From Streptomyces pactum (GTDB lineage Bacteria > Actinomycetota > Actinomycetes > Streptomycetales > Streptomycetaceae), in assembly GCF_016031615.1 (NCBI RefSeq), contig NZ_JACYXC010000001.1, positions 3,410,001-3,474,000 on the forward strand: a stretch of 64,000 bases of DNA. Reading direction: 5' to 3'. The position numbers and the translations under genes were made by a program. Below, one piece after another: positions 54,470 through 61,261 of the stretch. Numbering within the stretch: the first letter of the stretch is position 1; each line of letters starts with the position of its first letter. Below the pieces are notes generated by a model. It was not told the origin of the DNA. It saw only the letters and a program-made list of their open reading frames with translations, and did not search any database.

Positions 54470-54514
54470 CCGGGCCCCCGCCGGACGTGGCCCACACGTC
54501 CGGCGGGGGCCCGG
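54470..54514 (+). terminator. 20-bp perfect hairpin terminator after crp
   Basis: Inverted repeat of 20 bp (54470-54489 with 54495-54514) around the loop GCCCA, beginning 23 nt after the crp stop. The arms start CCGGGCCCCC and end GGGGGCCCGG. It may also serve the convergent MBL gene, which ends at 54648. Confidence 0.85.
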
Positions 54515-54647
54515 TGTCGTGTTGCCGTGTACGGTGCCCTCGGCCCGGTGCCGTGCACGGCGCCACTGCCCACCCGGGGGGGGCGGCCGGTACGCCCCCG
54601 GGCCGGCCGCCGTCCCCCGGGTCCGGCCGCCCGGCCCCGCCCGGCTC

Positions 54648-55478
54648 TCAGATCAGCCCGTGCTCCCGCAGGTAGTCCAGCTGCGCCCGGACCGACAGCT
54701 CGGCGGCCGGCCACAGGGAGCGGTCCACGTCCGCGTAGACGTGCGCGACCACCTCCGACGGCTCGCGGAACCCGTTCTCCACCGCCGTCTCCACCTGGGC
54801 CAGCCGGTGCGCCCGGTGGGCCAGGTAGAACTCGACCGCGCCCCGGGCGTCGTTGAGCACCGGCCCGTGCCCCGGCAGCACCGTGTCCACCCCGTCGTCC
54901 ACCGTCAGCGACCGCAGCCGCCGCAGCGAGTCGAGGTAGTCCCCGAGCCGCCCGTCGGGGTGCGCCACCACGGTGGTGCCGCGGCCCAGCACCGTGTCGC
55001 CGGTGAGGATCGCGGCGTCGGCCGGGAGGTGGAAGGAGAGCGAGTCGGCGGTGTGCCCCGGGGTGGGGACGACGCGCAGCTCCAGCCCACCGGTGGTGAC
55101 CACGTCGCCGGCCGCCAGTCCCTCGTCGCCCAGTCGCAGCGCCGGGTCCAGGGCCCGCACCCGGGTCCGGGTCAGCTCGGCGAAACGGGCCGCGCCCTCC
55201 GCGTGGTCCGGGTGGCCGTGGGTCAGCAGGGTCAGCGCCACCCGCTTCCCGGCCCGTTCGGCGGTCTCCACGACCGTCCGCAGATGGCCCTCGTCCAGCG
55301 GGCCCGGGTCGATCACCACGGCCAGGTCGGAGTCCGGTTCGGCGACGATCCAGGTGTTGGTGCCGTCCAGCGTCATCGCCGAGGGGTTGGGCGCCAGGAC
55401 ACACACCGCGCGCGCGGTGGCGGGTCCCCCGATGGGGCCGCCGCGCGGCTGGCCCGGCAGTGCGGCCGCGTCCGTCAT
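54648..55478 (-). CDS. MBL-fold metallo-hydrolase
   Basis: 276-residue metallo-beta-lactamase-fold hydrolase. Metal motif THGHPDH (86-92: His87, His89, Asp91, His92), second-site ligands in PTPGHTADSL and GHGPVL, and TGDTVLGRGTT. The C-terminal winged-helix-like tail (SVRAQLDYLREHG) matches the LACTB2/RNase-type group. The physiological substrate is unknown. ATG 55478 overlaps the preceding Nudix stop (ATGA) and follows GGAGGG. Confidence 0.9.
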   Translation of the reverse strand: MTDAAALPGQPRGGPIGGPATARAVCVLAPNPSAMTLDGTNTWIVAEPDSDLAVVIDPGPLDEGHLRTVVETAERAGKRVALTLLTHGHPDHAEGAARFAELTRTRVRALDPALRLGDEGLAAGDVVTTGGLELRVVPTPGHTADSLSFHLPADAAILTGDTVLGRGTTVVAHPDGRLGDYLDSLRRLRSLTVDDGVDTVLPGHGPVLNDARGAVEFYLAHRAHRLAQVETAVENGFREPSEVVAHVYADVDRSLWPAAELSVRAQLDYLREHGLI

Positions 55479-56512
55479 GTGGTCCCTCCGCCCTCGGCGG
55501 GCCGCGCGGCGTCCCGCGGCCCGGCGTCCGGTCCGCCCGGGCCCGGGTGTCCCCCGGGGCCGGCGGCACGGCCCGTCGCGTCCCGGTCACCCTCCCCGCC
55601 GCCGGTGACGGGCTCGCGGCCCCCGGTGACGCGCCGGGTGAACTCCTCGTGCCCCGGCCAGGACAGCACCAGTTCCTCCCCGACCAGCCGGGCCCGGGCC
55701 AGCACCGGGGTCAGGTCCCGCCCGGCGGCCGCGGCCAGCGCCTCGGCGACCGTGCGGTGCCCGCTCAGGTCGCGCAGGGTGGCGATGGTCGGCGGCATCA
55801 TCAGCAGTTCGCCGCGGTCGTAGCCGGCGGCCGCCTCGCGCGGCGCGATCCACACCGTCCGGTCCGCCTCGGTGGAGGCGTTGCGGGTGCGCTGGCCGGC
55901 CGGGAGCGCGGCGACGAAGAACCAGGTGTCGTAGCGGCGCGGTTCGAACTCCGGGGTGATCCAGCGCGCCCAGCCGCCCAGCAGGTCGGAGCGGAGCACC
56001 AGCCCCCGGCGGAGCAGGAAGTCGGCGAACGGCAGCTCCCGGGCGACCAGCGCCGCACGATCGGCCTCCCAGTCCGGCCCCGTCGTGTCGGCGACCACGG
56101 TGTCCGGCGTGGGGCCGGCGAGCAGCACCCCGGCCTCCTCGAAGGTCTCCCGTACCGCCGCGCAGATCACCGCCTGGGCCGCGGTGGTGTCCCCGTCCAG
56201 GCCCAGCCGGCGCGCCCAGACCTCGCGGGACGGCCCGGCCCAGGCCACCTCGCCCTCGTCCCGCGGGTCGACGGACCCGCCCGGATACGCGTACGCGCCT
56301 CCGGCGAAGGCCATGGAGGCGCGTCTGCGCAGCATGTAGACATCGGGGCCGGCGGCGCCGTCCCGCAGCAGCAGCACGGTGGCCGCGGCGCGCGGGGTCA
56401 CCGGCGTCAGCTCGCCGGCGGCGAGCGCCCGGATGCGTTCCGGCCACTCGGGCGGGTACCACTGACCGTTGGTGCCCCGGGTGGCGGCCGGGGTGGAGGG
56501 CGAGGACGACAT
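55475..56512 (-). CDS. Nudix hydrolase with C-terminal disordered tail
   Basis: 345-residue Nudix protein. The region YAYPGGSVDPRDEG then AAVRETFEEAGVLL forms the Nudix box. Residues 150-280 form an additional helical domain (PFADFLLRRGLVL, RYDTWFFVAALP). The last 50 residues are Gly/Asp/Pro-rich. It is the first gene of a two-gene unit with the MBL hydrolase and is likely to act on nucleoside-diphosphate-linked metabolites. Confidence 0.88.
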   Translation of the reverse strand: MSSSPSTPAATRGTNGQWYPPEWPERIRALAAGELTPVTPRAAATVLLLRDGAAGPDVYMLRRRASMAFAGGAYAYPGGSVDPRDEGEVAWAGPSREVWARRLGLDGDTTAAQAVICAAVRETFEEAGVLLAGPTPDTVVADTTGPDWEADRAALVARELPFADFLLRRGLVLRSDLLGGWARWITPEFEPRRYDTWFFVAALPAGQRTRNASTEADRTVWIAPREAAAGYDRGELLMMPPTIATLRDLSGHRTVAEALAAAAGRDLTPVLARARLVGEELVLSWPGHEEFTRRVTGGREPVTGGGEGDRDATGRAAGPGGHPGPGGPDAGPRDAARPAEGGGTT

Positions 56513-56820
56513 GGCCGGATGCTATGCCGTTACGCGCGGATGTTCGAGGGGGTCCGGCCGGGCGCGGCGCCCTCCGGCGCCGTCCCGCACCGCGGTGTCG
56601 CCCCGCCCTGCCGGGGCCGTCCGGCACACTCCGGTGCCCCGGGCCGGCGGCCGTCCGCCATGGGACGCCCGGCTCACGGTCCGCGACACCCCGCCCGAGG
56701 CACCCGGCCCGGCCCCGGCGTCAGGCCCTCGGCCCGCAGCGCCCCGCCACGCCATCAGGCCCACGGCCCGGTGTCCGGCCCGTGGGGCGGTCACGCCCCG
56801 CCCGGCGCACCGGCTCGTCG
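56513..56820. other. Spacer between RidA and Nudix genes
   Basis: 308 nt on the promoter side of the Nudix gene (minus strand). The 5' part (56513-56560) has ATGCTATGCCGTTACGCGCG, a modest AT rise that may be its promoter. No gene recognised. Confidence 0.4.
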
Positions 56821-57285
56821 CTAGTCCGCGACCTCGACCTGGATCTCGACCTCGACCGGTGCGTCCAGCGGCAGCACCGCGACGCCGACCGCGCTGCGCG
56901 CGTGGATCCCCTTGTCGCCGAGCACCTCGCCCAGCAGCTCGCTCGTCCCGTTGACCACGCCGGGCTGCCCGGTGAAGTCCGGGGCCGAGGCGACGAAGCC
57001 CACGACCTTCACGACCCGGACGATCCGGTCCAGGTCGCCGATGACCGACTTCACCGCCGCCAGGGCGTTCAGGGCGCAGATCCGGGCCAGTTCCTTGGCC
57101 TCGTCCGCGGTCACCTCGGCGCCGACCTTGCCGGTCAGGCCCAGCTTGCCCTCCACCAGCGGAAGCTGGCCGGCGGTGTACACGTACGACCCGCTGCGGA
57201 CGGCCGGCACGTAGGAGGCCAGCGGCGCCGCCACCGCGGGCAGGCTCAGGCCCAGCTCGGCCAGCTTCGCCTCGACCGCGCTCAT
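56821..57285 (-). CDS. RidA-family (YjgF/UK114) protein
   Basis: 154-residue RidA-family protein. GSYVYTAGQLPLVEGKLGLTGKVGAEV and DLDRIVRVVKVVGFVASAPDF are family blocks. The catalytic arginine of true enamine deaminases is replaced by the longer form seen in actinobacterial RidA paralogues. It may hydrolyse reactive enamines or bind a small metabolite. ATG 57285 overlaps the stop of the small DUF4177 gene (ATGA). Confidence 0.88.
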   Translation of the reverse strand: MSAVEAKLAELGLSLPAVAAPLASYVPAVRSGSYVYTAGQLPLVEGKLGLTGKVGAEVTADEAKELARICALNALAAVKSVIGDLDRIVRVVKVVGFVASAPDFTGQPGVVNGTSELLGEVLGDKGIHARSAVGVAVLPLDAPVEVEIQVEVAD

Positions 57286-57443
57286 GCGGACTTCTCCCGC
57301 TTGAGGTAGGCCACCAGCTGCTCGGGGTTGTTCGGGCCCGGCACCACCTGGACGAGCTCCCAGCCGTCCTCGCCCCAGGTGTCCAGAATCTGCTTGGTCG
57401 CGTGCACCAGCAGGGGCACCGTCGCGTATTCCCACTTGGTCAT
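57282..57443 (-). CDS. DUF4177-type small protein
   Basis: 53-residue protein (MTKWEYATVPLLVHATKQIL ... WGEDGWELVQVVPGPN) of the DUF4177 family. It is coupled to RidA through an ATGA overlap. Only a weak SD is present, and TACAGT 10 nt before ATG 57443 could be a -10 element giving a very short leader. Divergent from the first arsA gene with a 72-nt shared promoter region. Function unknown. Confidence 0.85.
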   Translation of the reverse strand: MTKWEYATVPLLVHATKQILDTWGEDGWELVQVVPGPNNPEQLVAYLKREKSA

Positions 57444-57502
57444 GGTGCTGACTGTAATGCCTCTCTCCCGGGGGCTGGTGCGTACTCCGTCCGGGGAGTG
57501 GT

Positions 57503-57518
57503 TAGGCTCCGCAATGTG
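57503..57518 (+). promoter_or_regulatory. Leaderless promoter of the first ArsA-type gene
   Basis: TAGGCT (57503-57508) ends 7 nt before GTG 57516 with no Shine-Dalgarno between. The same TAGGCT at the same distance precedes the class A PBP gene at 61259. Confidence 0.6.
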
Positions 57519-58493
57519 AGCAGGCTCCATGTCGTCAGTGGCAAGGGCGGAACCGGCAAGACCACGGTCGCCGCCGCACTAGCGCTGGCCCTCGCGGGCG
57601 AGGGAAAGCGCACCCTGCTGGTCGAGGTCGAAGGCCGCCAGGGCATCGCTCAGCTCTTCGAGACGGAGGCACTGCCGTACGAGGAGCGGAAGATCGCGGT
57701 GGCACCGGGGGGCGGTGAGGTGTACGCCCTCGCCATCGACCCCGAGTACGCGCTGCTCGACTACCTCCACATGTTCTACAAGCTGGGTTCGGCCGGCCGG
57801 GCCCTGAAGAAGATCGGCGCGATCGACTTCGCGACGACCATCGCGCCCGGCCTGCGGGACGTACTGCTGACCGGCAAGGCGTGCGAGGCGGTGCGCCGCA
57901 AGCACCGCGCCGGGGACTTCGTCTACGACTACGTGGTCATGGACGCGCCGCCCACCGGCCGCATCACCCGGTTCCTCAACGTCAACGACGAGATGGCCGG
58001 GCTCGCCCGGACCGGCCCGATACACCATCAGGCCCAGGCGGTCATGCGGGTGCTGAAGTCCCCGGAGACGGCCGTCCACATGGTCACCCTGCTGGAGGAG
58101 ATGCCGGTCCAGGAGACCGCCGACGGCATCGCCGAGCTGCGCGCCGCCGGGCTGCCGGCCGGCGCGGTGGTGATCAACATGGTGCGCCCCGCGATCCTCG
58201 GCCCGGAGGCCGTCCACGCGGCGGCGAACGGGCGGCGCGGGGCCGTGGTGAAGGCGCTCTCGCAGGCCGGACTGGGCGGCGCCCGGCGCGGCGGGCAGGC
58301 GGAGCGGCTGATCGAGCCGCTGCTGGAGCAGGCCGTGGAGCACGCCGAACGGGTCGCCCTGGAACGCGCCCAGCGCGCCGAGCTGAGCCGGCTGGAGCTG
58401 CCCACGCACGAGCTGGAGCTGCTCCCCGAGGGGATCGACCTCGCCGGGCTCTACCGGCTCGCGGCCGATCTGCGGAAGCAGTGGTCGCTCTGA
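57516..58493 (+). CDS. ArsA/GET3-family ATPase, first of a pair
   Basis: 325-residue SIMIBI ATPase. Walker A SGKGGTGKTT (8-17), switch VEVEGRQGIAQLFE, and YDYVVMDAPPTGRITRFLNV (Walker B/switch II). It has the single-ATPase-domain layout and is likely a partner for the next gene, with which it may form a heterodimer; both lie upstream of wblA in Streptomyces. The start GTG 57516 is leaderless. The true client (tail-anchored or membrane protein, metal) is unknown. Confidence 0.9.
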   Translation: MSRLHVVSGKGGTGKTTVAAALALALAGEGKRTLLVEVEGRQGIAQLFETEALPYEERKIAVAPGGGEVYALAIDPEYALLDYLHMFYKLGSAGRALKKIGAIDFATTIAPGLRDVLLTGKACEAVRRKHRAGDFVYDYVVMDAPPTGRITRFLNVNDEMAGLARTGPIHHQAQAVMRVLKSPETAVHMVTLLEEMPVQETADGIAELRAAGLPAGAVVINMVRPAILGPEAVHAAANGRRGAVVKALSQAGLGGARRGGQAERLIEPLLEQAVEHAERVALERAQRAELSRLELPTHELELLPEGIDLAGLYRLAADLRKQWSL

Positions 58494-58653
58494 GCGCCGC
58501 CGGGGACGGCGGCCGCCCCGGCCCGGCACCCGCCGGGCCGGCGGCCCGGGAGACCGGCGCCCGGTACGGCCACGGGCCCGGGCGCGGCAGCAGCGGAACG
58601 CGCGGGCGGGGCCGCGCGCAGGGAGCGGGAGAAGCGGGAGAAGGTGGGGCGGC

Positions 58654-60075
58654 ATGAGCATGGACGCGGCACCCCGGCTGGAGGCCGACGCACTGCTGGA
58701 CGATCCGCGGACCCGCATCGTGGTGTGCTGCGGGTCCGGCGGCGTCGGCAAGACGACCACCGCGGCGGCGCTGGGGGTCCGGGCCGCCGAGCGCGGCCGT
58801 AAGGTCGTGGTCCTCACCATCGACCCGGCGCGGCGCCTGGCCCAGTCGATGGGCATCGGCTCGCTGGACAACACCCCGCGGGCGGTGCCCGGCATCGACG
58901 CCTCCGCGGGCGGCGAACTGCACGCCATGATGCTGGACATGAAGCGCACCTTCGACGAGATCGTCGAGGCGCACGCCGACCCCGAGCGCGCCCGCGCCAT
59001 CCTGGCCAACCCGTTCTACCAGTCGCTCTCGGCCGGTTTCGCGGGCACCCAGGAGTACATGGCGATGGAGAAGCTGGGGCAGCTCAGGGCCCGCGACGAG
59101 TGGGACCTGATCATCGTGGACACCCCGCCGAGCCGCTCCGCGCTGGACTTCCTGGACGCGCCGAAACGTCTCGGCTCCTTCCTCGACGGCAAGCTGATCC
59201 GCATCCTCACCGCGCCGGCGAAGGTCGGCGGGCGGGCCGGGCTGAAGATGCTCAACGTCGGGATGTCCGTGGTCAACGGCACGCTCAACAAGCTGCTGGG
59301 CGGACAGCTGCTGCGCGACGTGCAGACCTTCGCGGCGGCCATGGACACCATGTTCGGCGGTTTCCGCACCCGTGCCGACGCCACCTACCGGCTGCTCCAG
59401 GCGCCGGGGACGGCCTTCCTGGTGGTGGCCGCCCCGGAGCGGGACGCGCTGCGCGAGGCGGCCTACTTCGTCGAGCGGCTGGCGGCCGACCGGATGCCGC
59501 TGGCCGGGCTGGTGCTCAACCGGGTGCACGGCAGCGGCGCCGCCCAGCTGTCCGCCGAACGGGCGCTGGCGGCCGCCGAGATGCTCACCGAGCCGGCGGC
59601 CGAGGACTGGGCGGAGTACGCGGACGAGGCGGCGGACGACGACCCGCCGGCCGGGGAGCCGGACCCGGCGGACGCCGCCGCCCCGGCCCCCGACGACGCC
59701 GGCGGGGCGGCCGGCGACGGCGCCGGTGACGCGGCGGAAAATCTTGCCGCGGCGCGCATGGCGGATCACGAATCCGGGAATGTTGAAGAACGAAGCTCTT
59801 CGGCCACGGCGTGGTACGACGGCCCGGAAGCCCCCGGCGACGACTCCCCCACGTCGCCGGAGCAGCTGGCCGCGGGGCTGCTGCGGCTGCACGCCGAGCG
59901 GATGCAGGTACTGGCACGCGAACAGCGCACCCGGGACCGCTTCGCCGCGCTCCACCCGAAGGTGCCGGTCGCCGAGGTGGCTGCGCTCCCGGGCGATGTG
60001 CACGACCTGGCGGGACTGCGCGAGATCGGTGAGCGGCTGGCGCTCCAGCCCGCCGCGCCCACCACGGCCGGCTGA
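58654..60075 (+). CDS. ArsA/GET3-family ATPase, second of a pair
   Basis: 473-residue SIMIBI ATPase. Walker A CGSGGVGKTTTA (26-37), switch I TIDPARRLAQSMGI, Walker B LIIVDTPPSRSALDFLDAP. A 90-residue acidic, disordered linker (about 325-410, DDDPPAGEPDPADAA) contains a locally less GC-rich segment coding for RMADHESGNVEERSSSA. It is followed by a conserved helical end (LLRLHAERMQVLAREQRTRDRFAALHP). ATG 58654 after GGTGGGG; a terminator is directly downstream. Confidence 0.9.
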   Translation: MSMDAAPRLEADALLDDPRTRIVVCCGSGGVGKTTTAAALGVRAAERGRKVVVLTIDPARRLAQSMGIGSLDNTPRAVPGIDASAGGELHAMMLDMKRTFDEIVEAHADPERARAILANPFYQSLSAGFAGTQEYMAMEKLGQLRARDEWDLIIVDTPPSRSALDFLDAPKRLGSFLDGKLIRILTAPAKVGGRAGLKMLNVGMSVVNGTLNKLLGGQLLRDVQTFAAAMDTMFGGFRTRADATYRLLQAPGTAFLVVAAPERDALREAAYFVERLAADRMPLAGLVLNRVHGSGAAQLSAERALAAAEMLTEPAAEDWAEYADEAADDDPPAGEPDPADAAAPAPDDAGGAAGDGAGDAAENLAAARMADHESGNVEERSSSATAWYDGPEAPGDDSPTSPEQLAAGLLRLHAERMQVLAREQRTRDRFAALHPKVPVAEVAALPGDVHDLAGLREIGERLALQPAAPTTAG

Positions 60076-60079
60076 CACC

Positions 60080-60103
60080 GCCGCGGGCGGGCCCGCCCGC
60101 GGC
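60080..60103 (+). terminator. Palindromic terminator after the second ArsA gene
   Basis: GCCGCGGGCGGG / CCCGCCCGCGGC, a perfect 12+12 palindrome 4 nt after the stop codon. It lies in the convergent spacer toward wblA (60104-60534), in which no gene was recognised. Confidence 0.65.
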
Positions 60104-60534
60104 GCGGCTCACGCACCGGCGCACGCCGTCCCCGGCACACCGGTCACACGTCCCCGCGCCCGGGGACCGCCCGCACCTGCGCCGTCCGCCGGACCACCGG
60201 CGTGCGCCACCCGCCCGCCCGCGCGTACGCCCGTACACAGCGGCCGGTACCCGGCTGCCGCGCCCGGACGCCGTACCCGTGTGCCGTGCGCGGCGCGGAA
60301 CGCCGCCCTCCGGAGGTGTACGGGTACGCCGGACGGCCCTGCCACCCGGCGCGTCGGCACCGGACCGCGCCCCGGGCCATGACATCCACGAGGACCCACG
60401 CCGTACCACCGCGCCCGGCGACGGCCGGGGCGGCCGCGCGACCGGGGCCCGCCGCCGGCGGGACACCACCGGTGCCACCACAGCCGGCACCCGTGCGCTG
60501 ACGGGGCGTCAACCGCCGTACCGGACGGGTCCGT

Positions 60535-60873
60535 TCAGCCGGCGGCGGCGTAGCTGCCGTACTCCTCGTCGTCCTCGACGCTCAGCAGACCCGCGCCACG
60601 CTCGTACTCCAGGCGCGCGGTCTCCAGGAGCCTGCGCCAGGAGGTGACCGTCGGGCGGCGGCGCAGCAACGCCCTCCGCTCGCGCTCGGTCATGCCACCC
60701 CAGACCCCGAACTCCACCCGGTTGTCCAGGGCGTCGGCGAGGCACTCGGTGCGCACCGGGCACCCCGTGCAGACCGCCTTGGCTCTGTTCTGTGCTGCGC
60801 CCTGGACGAACAGTTCGTCCGGATCGGTCGTGCGACAGGCTGCCTGCGCACTCCAGTCGGTAACCCAGCCCAT
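60535..60873 (-). CDS. wblA: WhiB-like iron-sulfur regulator WblA
   Basis: 112-residue WhiB-family protein whose length and sequence match WblA, a repressor of antibiotic production needed for sporulation. [4Fe-4S] ligands Cys13, Cys35, Cys38 and Cys44 (AVCTGCPVRTEC); the GVWGG turn is in FGVWGGMTERERRALLRR, followed by the basic DNA-contacting end. ATG 60873 follows GGGAGAGGA on the minus strand. It is divergent from the PBP gene over 385 bp that contain an AdpA-like site and a palindrome. Confidence 0.96.
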   Translation of the reverse strand: MGWVTDWSAQAACRTTDPDELFVQGAAQNRAKAVCTGCPVRTECLADALDNRVEFGVWGGMTERERRALLRRRPTVTSWRRLLETARLEYERGAGLLSVEDDEEYGSYAAAG

Positions 60874-60998
60874 GCTGGTGCCGTCCTCTCCCGAATTGAG
60901 GCTCCCCCACGGCGACAAACGGCATATGCACCGTCGCCAGTTGAGGACGTTACGGAAGGTGGCCGGGGCGCAACACCCCCTGCGGGCCCAATCTTGAA

Positions 60999-61008
60999 TG
61001 GCCCGAAC
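60999..61008. promoter_or_regulatory. AdpA-like binding site upstream of wblA
   Basis: TGGCCCGAAC fits the AdpA consensus TGGCSNGWWY at every position. It lies 126 nt upstream of the wblA start. AdpA control of wblA has been reported in Streptomyces as I remember it; binding here is inference. Confidence 0.45.
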
Positions 61009-61146
61009 GGACTATGCGTACGCGGCAGATCACCCAACGGAGTGACCTGAGGGCATAGCAGACCTGTCGGACGTTTCGGGGCAGACTAGTCGCCCCATAT
61101 CTCTCAATCTCTGACATTCCCCACCAAAGTGGGCATGTCTCATCAC

Positions 61147-61158
61147 TCACTGGAGTGA
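61147..61158. promoter_or_regulatory. TCACT-GG-AGTGA palindrome in the wblA/PBP promoter
   Basis: Perfect 5-2-5 inverted repeat in the divergent promoter region, resembling GTCACT-CC-AGTGAC upstream of bldG (24865-24878). A looser related copy (ATCACCCAACGGAGTGACC) lies near 61028. Confidence 0.4.
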
Positions 61159-61246
61159 ACACGGGGAGAGCGCGGAACCCCGGTCACGGAGCCGGCCCGG
61201 AACAGCGTATGCGAACACCTGCCCCCCTGTCCGGCGATTCGCCACG

Positions 61247-61261
61247 TAGGCTGCCCCCATG
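61247..61261 (+). promoter_or_regulatory. Leaderless promoter of the class A PBP gene
   Basis: TAGGCT (61247-61252) ends 6 nt before ATG 61259, separated by GCCCCC with no Shine-Dalgarno. Transcription should start at or next to the start codon. Confidence 0.6.

Noticed and set aside
61028..61158. BldD operator in the wblA promoter
   Set aside because: I tested the palindromes against the BldD consensus as I remember it and the spacing does not fit, so I report only the inverted repeats.
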